Numbered from the stretch's first letter, positions 30,451 through 42,125 are shown. The stretch is 64,000 nt of DNA from Pseudoips prasinana (GCA_951640165.1 OX621236.1:25226948-25290947); one strand, 5' to 3'. Notes: a model not told the origin generated them from the letters alone. A program made the numbers and translations.

Positions 30451-30490
30451 ACACATACTGAATGTTGTTTCTTGATATTCTAAAGTGGAC

Positions 30491-30799
30491 CTACCTCGTT
30501 GGTGTAGTAGTAGCGTGTTTAACCGCAGATAATGAGGTCCTAGGTTCAAATCCAAGGCTGGGCCAAAAAGTGATTTTGGGAGATTTCCGTAAAAAGAAAT
30601 TTCTCAGTACCAGTACGAAGTCTGGGAGCTGGCGGTATTTCATCCCCGTGCCTCGGAGAGCACGTAAAGCAGTCGGTCTTGTACCTGAACTCTTTCCGGT
30701 CGTGTCGCTAGTCGTCCCATCGGATCATGGGAGTGATGGAATAGAAAGTGCTCCTGTGTTTGCGCACACACTTGTGGCCGAAATTCGGTCGGGAGGACA
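30491..30799 (+). mobile_element. tRNA-headed SINE (family 4), target of the TTAA transposon
   Basis: The head 'cctcgttggtgtagtagtag' and B box 'aggttcaaatcc' are followed by 'aaagtgattttgggagattt' and 'gtcgctagtcgtcccatcgg' and 'atcatgggag', ending 'gggaggacatt'. The second copy at 47,308-47,650 has the same order. The TTAA transposon interrupts its 3' end, and 33,829 onward ('ttaaaagtggacatt') resumes flanking sequence. Confidence 0.7.
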
Positions 30800-30803
30800 T
30801 TAA
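30800..30803. repeat. TTAA target-site duplication, left
   Basis: TTAA directly before the TIR at 30,804; the matching TTAA is at 33,829-33,832. TTAA targets are characteristic of piggyBac and Kolobok superfamilies. Confidence 0.8.
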
Positions 30804-31003
30804 TTGAGGAGCGTCGGAACAAAAACCGATAAATCTCATTTGTGTTTTTTGTGGAAAAATGTAAAAATACGGCCAAGTACATGGTTTTCTAATTTAGAGT
30901 TGAACGAAATCCATCAATTTATTGGTGTTAGAATCACTGTTTGGAAACCTAAATTATGCATTCGTGATTGTGGTACCTGTTGAATTATAAAAAAAAAGAA
31001 AAT

Positions 31004-31124
31004 GGATATATCGGTTATTGACCAAACCAACTGGATATATCGGTTTTTGATAAAACTCTGTAGGATATATCGGTATTTGATAAAACGCTGGTAGGAATAT
31101 GAGAGCTTGATAAAATGCGGCTGA
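31004..31124. repeat. subterminal tandem repeat, four units of about 30 bp
   Basis: Units begin 'ggatatatcggt' at 31,004, 31,033 and 31,063 and a degraded 'ggaatatgaga' at 31,094, each followed by 'ttgataaaac'-like sequence. The core 'tatcggtttttg' is also in the TIR ('gatttatcggtttttgtt'), so these are candidate transposase-binding sites. Confidence 0.75.
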
Positions 31125-31243
31125 ACATGCGTCAGTATTTCTAAAGCCAGATTAGGTGGTTTCCAATCAAACAACTTTATTTAAAATCACATCATACTTT
31201 AATTAACTAAAAGCTTAATGGCTATTTAGGTTAAATGAAAAAC

Positions 31244-33327
31244 TTAAACAATTATCGCTATTTCTGGTTCCAGGCAATCGCAATCAGAATCATGATCATG
31301 TCGTTCATGGTTGTCAGGAACATCTGCTTCTGTATCAACAGGTTCAGTGGAATTTTCACTCAATAACGTTCTGTACCAAGAAAAAGTTTCATCTTTCTCC
31401 CAGTCGTCACCAAATTGCTTTACCATGAGAGACTTTACGTCTGCTTTCTTCAGAGCACTTAGACATTTGTTTACGTTAAGTGGTGCCATTGACTGGGGAT
31501 GTGTCTTTCTTGATTTTAAGATGCTAAACCGTTTTCTTTCTTGATCAGACTCGTTAACCAAATTGCGGAAGGTTCTCACCTCATATATAGTTTTAGTTTG
31601 TCTCCTTGTTCCTCGTCCCTGAATAACATTATATTTTTTCAAATGAATACGTTTTAAGTCCCTCATTCCTTCGAGTTTTTTATAATATGTTTCCAAAGAT
31701 TTGACATCCTTCAAGCTCCAATCTTCTTCTAGCAATAAAACAACCCCATGTCTCTTATAAATCGTTTGATATTCTTCCTTTTGTGTAATTACTGGAACGG
31801 TTTTAACCGCCTTTTCTACTCTGCCGAAAACACGATCGGCGGGTAGAAAACTATGACCACGTACGGGAAATGTCAAATATATCTCTTTAATATTTTCTGG
31901 GGATTCATTGACGAGCCAAAACATAAGACAGTGGACTATATGCGAATTTTTGTTTTGGCCGCCACAGCCATCACAAAATAAACGCAACATTCTTTTGCCC
32001 TCTAAATTCAAAGAATTTAAGTGATGCAAGAGTGCCGATCCAACTTCAGTGGCTCCTCTTCCACCTTGATCTTCAGACCATTGATAGAAACGAGGATTTC
32101 TCGAGTCCATACCCACGAAACAAAGATTGTAATAGCTAATCTGTCGAGAATAAAAAGACTCTTGAATGGGTGTCCGAGGCAGTGGTTGGACTTGTTGTAA
32201 GTCGAAACAAAAATTTTCCGAGTCAGGATCATCATTTCTGCATAGCTTATAGAACGCTTTGGCCCGTAAATTATGAACCCTTTTTTGCACCATCAGAATG
32301 CGTTTATCGTCAGGGTCAGTAGCTATTTTTATTTTATTACTTAATAAGATACAAGTGCTACAGGCGTCAGAAGCAGGACTCTTAAATCCGATGTTGAAAT
32401 CTTCAGAAAATACCTTCTGGAACATGGTCTTTGTCACACGGAGGTCTTGAGGAACCGAATCATTGTACATTTGCCTTAATTTTCGTTGATTCAAGTCACA
32501 TGATAAATAAATTCTTCGAGATTTCGATCTATTATAGTGACTTTCGCTTGCAGGTAATTTTCGTATAAACTGACGTAGACTATCCTTTTTAGCAGCAGAT
32601 TTTGCTGACTTCCGGTCGCCACCGCGATTTTCTTTGGGAATGTTTCCGTCAAACACCGTTCTAGTTATGTGATGCAAGCGGTCTTTTTTTAAAGAAAAGG
32701 TTTTCATAAACATAGACTTACAAACGGGTCTATTTTTATTACCTTTGTCATTGAGAAAGTATGTCGCGCTCATGAGGCGAGTCCTGCGTTTTGATGATTC
32801 CACTTTGCTCTGTCGACGTCGTTCTGGAGCGTACGGTGCGATCAGACGTGTCAAATAGACATCCTGATCGACTTTATTTCGCTTATTAAAAAAATTTTGC
32901 CTATTTTTTAAAATATAGCGGACAGACATCTTTTTGCATTGAAGTTTATTGGAATTGTGCGAACATGGCCACTCAAAATTTATTGCCAATGGATCAGTAT
33001 CACGGTACCTTAAACAACCAAATACAAAATGTTGAAACCATGAAAATAAAACACTCGACTTGGCGGGGTCACTACCGTGCCCCCAGATAAACATTAATTA
33101 GAGTATGTTAAACCTTTAATCCTTTGGTTTACCAATTTCAGACACTTAGATAGACTAGACGAACGTGTAGTTATGTTATGTTATTGACGGGGTTACTAAA
33201 AATAATAATACAAAGGTAAGTACCTATTCTCCCGTTCCAAAGCAGTTCTACGCTTGCCCTTCGTTTTTTTTCGAGCTCCTTGATTAATGTCTGCTACAAC
33301 AGGATTACCTAAATCTTCCATCATCAT
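31244..33327 (-). CDS. putative transposase (RNase H-like, 'CDGCGGQNKN' family), two exons
   Basis: Exon 2 (33,008-31,244) is open for 587 codons. Exon 1 (33,327-33,224) starts at an ATG triplet and encodes 'DLGNPVVADINQGARKKTKG' and 'KRRTALEREN'. The junction AG^gtactt...tttaag^G keeps frame and gives 'ENRYRDTDPLAINFEWPC', replacing the 5' part of the unspliced frame that starts at 33,094. Predicted length is about 622 residues. Visible order: a basic N-terminus; a Cys-containing 'FEWPCSHNSNKLQCKKMS' segment; 'SPASDACSTCILL'; 'DLQQVQPLPRTPIQESFYSR'; a GGRGATEVGSALL helix; 'RLFCDGCGGQNKNSHIVHCL'; 'FPVRGHSFLPADRVFGRVEK'; an acidic tail. The D-rich and E/D blocks fit an RNase H-fold nuclease; I recall the motif from uncharacterised insect proteins. 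Transposase function is inferred from the TIR and TTAA context. Confidence 0.75.
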
Positions 33328-33828
33328 TAGTTTACTTGCGAAGAACAACTTGATAGTTTAAAAACATTTAAACATTATGTTACGGTTTGAAAGCCGACAA
33401 CCACAATAACAATACGCGGTTAATTCTGACAAGTAACTGCGACAACGTCAATGTCAAGCTATCACCTATCAAATTTAAAAATAAGGCCGCTTTACATTAC
33501 AGTATCCTACAATTGTTTATGGTTTTGTCATGAGAAACTCGAAATTAGATATATCGGTTTTTGACAGAATCAAAAGAGTCAACAATGAAAAATGTTAGGG
33601 ATTTATCGATATCTGTTCCGATCGCCATCGTTGTTTAGTACGATTGATGTAATTATCGGTTTATGTTCAGATCCGGGTATTTCGTGGTCGGATTTAGAGT
33701 GGATTTATCAGTTTGCGATCAGGTTACATTAACCATAAAGCAAGATATGTACGAGAACAACCAATTGGCATCATAAAAAAAAAAATTACAAAATGTGATT
33801 TATCGGTTTTTGTTCTGACGCTCCTCAA

Positions 33829-33832
33829 TTAA
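33829..33832. repeat. TTAA target-site duplication, right
   Basis: TTAA immediately after the right TIR, matching 30,800-30,803. Confidence 0.8.
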
Positions 33833-34490
33833 AAGTGGACATTATATGTGCACAAATGGATACTGAACAAGGGAATAAAATGATATCTATTTAAAACAAA
33901 CTACAAGGAATAGTATTCAAGTCAGATGTTGTCCTGTAGTTACATGGCATATCAGCCATAGTCAAATTACGGTTTTAGAACACACGTAGTTGTACCTTAT
34001 AATATCAGCGATAGCCGCCAGAGACGTCAAGGCTTTAATGTGCATAGTAGGAAGTACCTAAGTGAGAATGTTTTATACGAGGGAATATTTTAATTATAGG
34101 AATATTTTATTTAAAACCCATTTTAAATTTAATCCATTCTTACTACTTATGTAATAAAATCGTTGTCTGGGTCAAGTGTATCCACCGCAATGTCGTCGAA
34201 TGCAGCTAAATCCATATTTTTACTTTAGTCAAAGACAAAGTCAAAATATAAATTTGTGGAGTTATTGAGCAGGCTGGTACTGCTAAACACCCCCAAAAAG
34301 CTCAATACTAATCATTATGATAATCACCTAATAACACTTTCTTATTAGGTGTGTTGACCTAAATACTTAATAAATCTACTCTTTCCCATGTAATTTTACA
34401 CGATGATCGGTTAATGAATGTTGGGCGTAAACAGTGTAAATATATTTAAATTAAAAGATTTAACATTTATCATATAGTAATTTGTATTTT
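33833..34490. other. mostly unrecognised; small LINE-tail-like patch
   Basis: A 'gtcaaagacaaagtcaaaat' patch near 34,228-34,250 resembles the (caaagt)n 3' tail of the LINE at 8,018 and may be a remnant on the minus strand. Nothing else is recognised. Confidence 0.35.
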
Positions 34491-34493
34491 TTA

Positions 34494-34676
34494 TATAGAC
34501 AACGCCCGCTCTAATCCCTGGGGTACTTTACAAACATATAGTAGACGGACGCAAATTATATCCAGACTCCGAACAACTATTTGTGGGTTACACAAATAGT
34601 TGTCCGTCGCGGGACTTGAACCCGCGACACGAAGCGGCGGGCGACTGTCTTAGCCGCTACGCCACACGTGCAGTAT
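34494..34676 (-). mobile_element. SINE family 3
   Basis: Minus-strand copy: head 'ctgcacgtgtggcgtagcgg', B box 'gcgggttcaagtcccgcg', and tail part with 'acaacgcccgctctaatccc' at its left end. Confidence 0.75.
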
Positions 34677-34913
34677 ATTATTTATTATATAGTATTATAT
34701 ATGTTTATCAACAGGTATTGCTGTATTCTATGATTACTTTCGGTAACATAGTTCCCAATGAGACCACCGCAACTCTGAGTACCAAAACAACAATTGTATT
34801 CCATACGGTCTTGTGAACCATGAGTTATGCGATAAAGTTTTAATTGGCATTGTTTCGTTCATACATACGAAACACACATGACGACTGGCCGTACCTCGAT
34901 AGGTAATTTAGTA

Positions 34914-35159
34914 CTACGAGTAGATATATGTTATAAAGTAAAATTCTGCTTCTCCGAAAGGCAACGAAATTTTGCACATTTTTTGTGAAAGATACCCAAA
35001 GTGCCGCATTAAATTTTCAAATTGGCTTTTCTGAATCGTAACTATGCATTGAGAATAAGGAACAAAATTGAAGCCACGGTTGTCATGTCGCTCTTTCTTC
35101 AATCGTTTTGCTTGTTCATAAATCCTCCATTGCAACTCCATTCCGCGAACAAGGTTCAA
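34914..35159 (-). other. unassigned ORF, 81 codons
   Basis: Includes 'GMELQWRIYEQAKRLKKERH' and 'FGEAEFYFITYIY'. No motif I recognise, no paralogue in the window, and the frame begins at a non-ATG codon. It could be a degraded element exon or chance. Confidence 0.2.
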
Positions 35160-35187
35160 ATGTAATTTTCAAACCTTATATTTTTTA

Positions 35188-35380
35188 CTAACTGTGCCCC
35201 ACGATTTTACCCTCCTTAAACTTTATAAATTATAGCCTATTTGTTAATCCAGGGTATCAGCTAACTCCATACTAAATTTTATTTAAATCTCTTCAGCCGT
35301 TTGGACATGAAGAAGTAACAATCATACACACTCACACATTCACACACTCATAAACTTTCGCATTTATAATATTAGTAGGA
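35188..35380 (-). mobile_element. Helitron-like non-autonomous element
   Basis: Minus-strand unit related to 11,831: 'ctgtgccccacgattttacc' is the degraded hairpin end (terminal CTAG changed to TTAG), and the other end is 'cgcatttataatattagtag'. Confidence 0.55.
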
Positions 35381-36899
35381 TGTCAATTGTGATCATCTAT
35401 ATCCTGTATATAGACATTTACATTTATTTAAATCTATCTGAAGTAGCAATTGTAGTAATTGTATTATTATATCTTTGTATTATTATGTATTATATCTTGA
35501 ATGAAGTACCGTAAGACTAAAAAAAACACGTTTTGACAACAATTTATAGAATGAACATTAATTAACTCCCATTCTTATTACAAAACGTGGTCATAATTTA
35601 GTACAAGATTTGAACCGGGGATCAAGCGTTTTCATTTTTTGGTTGAAATAATACTAGGATCGTAAGTTTGTGGATTAGGTAACTTTAAACATCGTTTTGT
35701 AATAAGTGGATGTATGATGCATACATACATCAGCATACGCAGGTTATGTTAAGTATGATAATAATTATGTCTTCCAGGTTAAATTTCAGCAATGGCGCAT
35801 TATAGGCCCCACACATATGTATGAGGCATATAATGCTAAAAAGGTTCGTGCCAAAACGCAGGTATATAATAGAAAGAGACAGTCACATAGTCACTAGAGG
35901 GGTCACTTTTTCTTATGTGACGGCTTTTTCCTTACCATGTAACTCCAACCGTTTTAATAATTGCCGTCGTTACCTTATTCTAACGTTTTTAAAATGATAT
36001 ATATTTTTCAGTGTGAAATAAATCCTGATTTCATTTGACATTATCGTCGCTAATGTTCATTGACGAGAATAACAGCATTTATTATTCACTTGTTTTTGTT
36101 TCCATAATATCCTTATTTTCTTCATAAACTTGTTTTTGTTTTTGTAAATAAATGAATTTGATTTATTTTTAGAGTGCCAACTCCTGTTACAATAAGAAAG
36201 TCATGTTATCAAGTTGACTGTAGGCAACAGTTACTTCCGGAGACCGAACGAATGACGGGACAATAACAAGTGATGGAAATGGTTTTCTTTTGTTTTCCTC
36301 TTATCGCTTTGTGGTTGGATAGACCAATTTATTAATACAGTAACATTAAAAATTTATATTGATATCGTGGGACAGAGATAAAAGCGAAGTTTCATACACT
36401 TTTAAAAGATCACAATGATACTTAGTAAAATTCAAATCTAGCCTTTCCCATCGTGAATTGAGTTCCATTTTATATCGCGGGTAGAGAATTGTGCAATGCC
36501 AATGGGGGCAATAGTAGCATGTACAGGTAGTCAGGTACTTTTTAAATTATTTTCAATTTTGGAACGTAACCCCATGGTTCTAAGAAACACATCTTCTGCT
36601 TTTTTTGAGACACATCTGCCGATAGAACCTATATCGCTAATAAAATTGCCAATTGGCGTACTCTAGAATGTGCATGATAGTTAATTCATGCAATGTAGGT
36701 ACAAACAAAATTTTATATTTTTTATTAAAGACTATTATTTTCCACAGAATTTCTAATTTTAATTTATTTAGTAGCACGCCAATCGCCTTTTACACAATGT
36801 GCGATTTTAAAAATCTTAATTTTGTTTGCAATAAAAAATTCTATTATTATGCATTTCTATTATTATTATACTGTCATAAATTAAATTAGTTTTATAATT
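35381..36899. other. no recognisable feature
   Basis: AT-rich, non-repetitive by inspection. The frame at 36,653-36,889 has no recognisable content. Confidence 0.4.
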
Positions 36900-37058
36900 A
36901 ACTACCTGAGACTCGCGATTATACCTGCGTTAAACTTTATAAATTATAGCCTATGAAGTTATCAGTAGGTTATGCGGGAAAGAGTATATATAACAAACAT
37001 CCACACATCCATACTCACAAACTTACATGTTTATAATATAATTGTATAATAATAGGAC
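36900..37058 (-). mobile_element. degraded Helitron-like element
   Basis: 'gcgttaaactttataaatta' and 'tagcctatgaagttatcagt' match the body of the 35,188 unit. The hairpin end is eroded. A short second fragment ('catccatattcacaaacttt') follows to about 37,095. Confidence 0.45.
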
Positions 37059-37454
37059 ACATCTATACATCCATATTCACAAACTTTCGAATTAAAATCG
37101 ATAAATTTGTGTTATAATTAATAAGCATTTTTAAAGCTGCTGTTTTAATCGAGGAATAGGAATTGAATCAGTTTTGATTTATTTCAAATGTATCAAAACT
37201 TAACATACTTACTGTTTTAGTAACGTAAATCAAGCAATATATATAATAACATTAAAAATATAGATGATTTAAAACCAATTGGACTGCTGACAGTCCCTTA
37301 ATCAGATAATTATGAAGTCGTCAATAATATACATTTATTGTTCTTGATAACTACTCAGGTAGATATGTATGTTGTGTTGTGTGTGATATACTTACTAAAT
37401 TATTGTGATTGACCTGGTTCAGCGACCAAACTCATTTCACAATTTCCGCAGGCG

Positions 37455-37724
37455 TCAACGATCAATGATGGGGATCAAAGGGTAATTAACAGATTTATCT
37501 GCCGACAGCTCAAATAGAAAATTCCGTGTTGAGATGAAAGCAAACAGGGTGATTTGACAGTTGGTAATTGGACGCGTGTCATGGAACAACACTTCCTGGT
37601 AGATTTGAATAAAGAACATGCCTGGTGTAGTAATTTTGAATGTTAATTGCGTGATGTTTACATTGGAAGGTATAGGTAGGTTTAAAAACGAAGGAATGAC
37701 AGTAGGTACGCCATAAATTGGCAC
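37455..37724 (-). other. unassigned ORF, 89 codons
   Basis: 'MPIYGVPTVIPSFLNLPIPS' then 'VNITQLTFKITTPGMFFIQI'. Starts with ATG but matches nothing I know and has no neighbouring exon or repeat context. Low confidence that it is a gene. Confidence 0.2.
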
Positions 37725-38559
37725 CTAATATACCGAGTTATTTTCAGGTTAGCTATAAGTACCTACTTATCTATTAATTAGAAATATATCGAATAAGTAC
37801 TTAGTTACACAATAGAAAGTCATATTTGCGATAGGTCATATACTAATACTCATAATCGTTAAGTTTATAAATAGAGATATCGTCATTTTTTGTCATTTTT
37901 CCGTAAATCTCCAACTATTTGATAACGCAAACACACATGTTTTACTCACCTTACTATACATTTTAATATATTTATATTGATAAATATAATATAATTTTGA
38001 CAATTTTGAATATTCAATTTGAAGTTAAGTGAACACAAGACAACAACATCTATCAATGATTTTTAAAGCACATGTGTTACTTTTTGAAATCGATTTTTTT
38101 ATGAATTCTATCTAAAAATGTTGAAGATCAGTTTTGAGGGTTAAGACTAAACATATTAGAAATTAAGCTAAGAAACCATTAAAATATTTTATATGTTGTT
38201 TAATCGACCCCAACCAAAGGTCGTGAAGGGTCACAAGGAATGAAATTATTAACCTAATAACAATATAAAACTAGACGATAATACAAATAACGAACAAAGA
38301 AAAAAATATAACATATTAAAAGAAGAACTTTGGAAAAATACGTCAAACACGTGCCTGCTTGATAAACCATTTTATGACATCAAAGGATTGTTTAATTTGA
38401 GATGCAGTCATCTTCAACTAAAATCACAGTACAATTTAAATAACATTAAAATTGTTGGACCATTTAATTTGAAAGCAAGTAGTCAATGGTAAACGGAGAT
38501 GACTATACAAATTAAAATTATAACTATACAAAATTTAACTATGAGCTCATAATAATATG
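37725..38559. other. no recognisable feature
   Basis: AT-rich DNA with no credible ORF or repeat. Confidence 0.4.
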
Positions 38560-38561
38560 TA

Positions 38562-38695
38562 TAGACGCCAGCACATCAAGCTACCCCAGTCAGTCAAATA
38601 TCCCCAATTAAAGTGAACTTTATGCTTTTGTGATAAAGTTGAAAATCTATAAAAGAAATTTGATAGATTGGGGTAGTTGGACGTGCTGGCGTCTG
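38562..38695. mobile_element. TA-flanked MITE, copy 3
   Basis: 'tagacgccagcacatcaagc' at the left and 'gacgtgctggcgtctg' at the right, TA flanks, 134 bp. Confidence 0.8.
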
Positions 38696-38945
38696 TACCA
38701 TTATGAAAAGAAATAAATGAAATCTAAACTGTCGTAATTTATACAAAAACAATCCCATTTACTAAGTTAATCTTCAAAGCGGACATAGCCGCTCCGTTAA
38801 TGGTACGTGTTGTAGGTAATCCTTGTAATAGCTATCACATGAGCCCCGAAGCGATGGACTTAATGGGCTGAAAATGAAAATCTGCGATATTGTGACGTGG
38901 TCGCCGGTCGCCAAGTGCGCGGGGACACTTTGGTAATTACCCGCA

Positions 38946-39290
38946 ATTTTACTGTAGACATGCTTATATCCAGTTTCAGTCAGCCTTCACTGACCCGAAA
39001 GCAATCAACGAAGATAAGCCACCAGGCACGCGGTCAGCCTACACATTGTAGACCGCAAAAGTTTTAATTTTAAAACATATTCATGCTTCGAAGGGCATGG
39101 AATGCTTAGGGCTTGTTACGGAATTTTACTGCAGAGGTGCTTACGGCCAGTTTCAGTAAGCCTTCACTGATCCGAAAGCAATCAACGAAGTTAAGTAATC
39201 AGGGACGCGGTCAGTCTACAGAAAGATGAGCGCTAGAGTTTTATACAGGCATGTGAAGCTGTCGGCCCCAGTTGTACTCATTAAACAGAA
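38946..39290 (+). repeat. 5S-rRNA-like SINE, tandemly duplicated
   Basis: Two units about 175 bp apart share 'cttcactgacccgaaagcaa' / 'cttcactgatccgaaagcaa', 'tcaacgaag' and 'acgcggtcag'. The second unit continues into 'aagctgtcggccccagttgt', the body of the 14,833 copy. Similarity to 5S rRNA is weaker than in that copy. Confidence 0.5.
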
Positions 39291-39349
39291 ATCGATTATC
39301 CATGTTCATAATGTACTGGGAGGCTTGAAGAGCTCTATCACTACGGCAA

Positions 39350-39810
39350 TTACTGCGCATTGGAATGAATGAACTAATAAATGATGGGTCAGAAAATATT
39401 GTATGCGTATAGCTACCTAATTATAGATACTCATTGGAGTACATGCTATTTATTAGAGCACCACAATACATTTCTAGAATGTAAAAACTATACGTGGTAC
39501 TGATACAGAGGTCGACCGTAGTCGGGCTTTGGCACTAGGAACTCTACACGTCACTTACGGGTATTATCTATTTTCATTTGCAAATAAAATCTGTAGTATT
39601 TGTATTACCACATTCACTATAACGAGGAACAAACAATCTTACTTTTGGGTATGATATTGATATTTCTGATATGATATTGTTTACCTACCTGCTAAAAATA
39701 AAACTAGGTGTAAGATATATTTTAGTTTTAGTAGTGGTATTTATTTATATTGCCTTAATTCTATTTAAGATAGATTGACATCTATGTTCAAATAGTGTAT
39801 GCCATCCAGT
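39350..39810. other. no recognisable feature
   Basis: AT-rich DNA with no credible ORF. Confidence 0.4.
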
Positions 39811-39814
39811 CAGG

Positions 39815-39998
39815 TCCATTTGGTCGCCAGAGCTCATCGGGGTGGGGGGAAGTGTCAGCAACACTTGTTTGCTGACTCTTAAAGGCCGGCAACGCACCCA
39901 CGACTCCTCTGGTGTTGCGAGTGTCCATGGGCGGCGGTGATCACTTACCATCAGGTGACCCACTTGCTCGTTTGTCGACCTCTAATATAAAAAAAAAA
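39815..39998 (+). repeat. A-tailed retroposon 3' end, copy 2
   Basis: 'ggtcgccagagctcatcggg', 'ggccggcaacgcacccacga' and 'catcaggtgacccacttgct' followed by an A-rich tail. Shorter at its 5' side than the copies at 4,993 and 59,845, as expected for variable 5' truncation. Confidence 0.65.
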
Positions 39999-40187
39999 AG
40001 AAAAAATGTCAGGTCTTTTTCCTTGAAGGTTGCAACTACGTTTCCCGCACAAAATAATCTTTGTCTAAAAAAGAAGATTTGTTTTAGGGTATGGACTATT
40101 CTCTGTGCCTCTAAGAGCATATTATTATATCCCGGTTCATGAATACATATGAGAATCATTTTTTTATTATTTATTTATTAATTCGTT

Positions 40188-40392
40188 AAAAAGACAACGC
40201 CCGCACTAGGGAATCTTATCCCTGTGTCGCGGTGTACATAAAGTACACCGTTTTATAAAAAACATATAATAGACGGACACAAATTACATCCAGACTCAGA
40301 ACAACTATTTATGGGTGACACAAATAGTTGTCCGGCGCGGGACTCGAACACGCGACACAAAGCGGCGAGGCGACTGTCTTAGCCGCTGCACT
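40188..40392 (-). mobile_element. SINE family 3
   Basis: Minus-strand full copy; B box on the minus strand reads 'gtgttcgagtcccgcgcc'. The right end merges with 'tagccgctgcactatatccc'. Confidence 0.75.
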
Positions 40393-40910
40393 ATATCCCG
40401 GTTCATGAACACAATATATAAGAATTGTTTTACATTGAAGTCCTCGAATTCGAGGCAAGATGGCAGTTGCTCATTTAATTCTGGTAGGTAACTTAAGTAG
40501 ACTAGACACCATGTAAGTAATTGAATGGGAAACAGCAAAGTATACTTATTATCTATTTATTCATTTAGCATCAAACAGCTATTGGCTAAACAAATCTACA
40601 TTTTTGGTACGATCGTTACTGATAGCAATTTATTTACATGTTTACAGGCGTTAAATACATTGCCACAGCCATTAGCTTGGGTAAGACTGTATAAGCTTTA
40701 CACAAGAATATCAACGCCAAGCTTTAGCTTTGTAGTAACTTCCGGTGGATAACCACAATGATTACCCTATCAGCACACACAGAAGAGCCTTAGCATAAAT
40801 ACCTGAGCTAGGATGCCTCACATGTGGTGTTTAGAGTATTGTAAGGCCAACTCGCAATTTAAGTTGGTAAGTTTTATGTATAAATAACGTAAGACAATTT
40901 CTTTTACACG
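40393..40910. other. no recognisable feature
   Basis: No ORF with recognisable content. Note 'atatcccggttcatgaa' occurs on both sides of the SINE (about 40,126-40,142 and 40,394-40,410), consistent with a target duplication. Confidence 0.4.
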
Positions 40911-40914
40911 CTTT

Positions 40915-41165
40915 GGCGGTCACCGTAGCCTAGTTGGTAGTGCTCCTGCCTACGAAACTGGTGGTCTTGGGTTCGAATCCCGGTAAGTGCAAATATTTGT
41001 GCGATGAGCACGAATATTTGTTTCTGAGTCATGGATGTTTTCTATGTATATAAGTATTTATCTATCTATATAAGTATGTATATCGTCGCCTGGTACCCAT
41101 AGTACAAGCTTTGCTTAGTTTAGGGCTAGGATGATCTGTGTGACATTGTCCCTAGATATTATTAT
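40915..41165 (+). mobile_element. SINE family 1
   Basis: Full copy with head 'ggtcaccgtagcctagttgg', B box 'gggttcgaatcccggt' and (att)n end. Confidence 0.85.
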
Positions 41166-41739
41166 TATTTTACACGCTTCGTAGATAAAATAGGATTCAT
41201 AGAACTTTTTTTTTTAATTTTTTTAGGTATATTTACCTTCATTAACAAGAAACCGTCATTGGCATTTGTAGCCCAGCAGTTATTTTTTCCCTGATCGTTC
41301 GTTCGTTTCCCTGATCCATTATATACATATATACATATATATATATTTCTGTCAAGTAAATAATGTTGTATGTCCAGTATTTATATTGGTCCAACTGGTA
41401 CCAAAATAATCTCATTAGTGTAGGACAAAATGCCTATAAAGAAACCGCACTGAATCAAAACAATGGGCAATATATCGCAAAGATACGAGGCAAGGGTCAA
41501 TCGATTACCTTATACATCGTTGTGACAAATAGTTCCATTTGCCGTTTCCAGATGGCAGATTGCCTCTCGGTTGCTCTAGTTTTTGAAAAGCCTACCGATG
41601 TCTTCAGTTCAGTTTGACTTCTTTTTATAATAAATAATAAATCTTAATTTCTCTAAAATACACATAGTAGTTACAGAATAATTAGAACATAACACATTAA
41701 GCATATTTTGAACTAGTAGGTCCTAGTACTCAAGTATTC

Positions 41740-41796
41740 GTAGAAACACTCTCAGATATAGTCAATTAGATATATCTGAGAGTGTTTCTACGAATA
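41740..41796. repeat. 22-bp-arm hairpin
   Basis: 'cgtagaaacactctcagata' and 'tatctgagagtgtttctacg' are reverse complements around a short loop. No gene association. Confidence 0.6.
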
Positions 41797-41996
41797 GCTT
41801 CAAATTGAAATCACTACCAGTGTTCAAAGGAATCGGTTTGCTACATTATACGAGAGCTTTGAGTCCCATTCCAGTTATCTAGTGCAGTAGCTAAAAGAAT
41901 AATTGAATACAAATCAAAGCGGTGCACTTTGCGCTGTAACTGTATTAATATTTCTAATACCAGCGTCAATTTGGATTTTTTTAAACACGTGTACTA

Positions 41997-42125
41997 TGAC
42001 TGGCCTGTTGGTCGAGTGGCTAGTGAAACTGAGTAAACCAGAGGTCGTGGGTTCGATCTCCACCCTGGACAAATATTCGTGAAATGGGCACGATTATTTG
42101 TTCTGTGCCTGCGCGTAATTTATCT
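41997..42125 (+). mobile_element. SINE family 2, 5' part
   Basis: 'tggcctgttggtcgagtggc' (A-box region) and 'gtgggttcgatctccaccct' (B box), then 'gggcacgattatttgttc'. Ends near 42,125. Confidence 0.6.

Larger units (their letters stand above)
30804..33828 (-). mobile_element. apparently intact TTAA-targeting DNA transposon
   Basis: A 3,025-bp element with roughly 37-bp TIRs. Both ends read 'ttgaggagcgtc', one variable base, then 'gaacaaaaaccgataaatc', with one further mismatch. TTAA duplications flank it. It carries one long transposase-like gene on the minus strand and subterminal repeats of a 'ggatatatcggttt' motif: four tandem copies of about 30 bp at 31,004-31,124 and relatives near 33,547 and in the TIR itself. 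The coherent structure, matching ends and unbroken gene suggest a young, possibly autonomous copy. Confidence 0.85.

Noticed and set aside
26404..33832. Common origin of the palindromic element and the TTAA transposon because both contain 'ttgaggagc'
   Set aside because: The shared word is only 9 bp, the target duplications differ (8 bp versus TTAA), and the outermost ends differ ('atgtccgtaagg' versus 'ttgaggagcgtc'). Probably coincidence, although worth a quick check.
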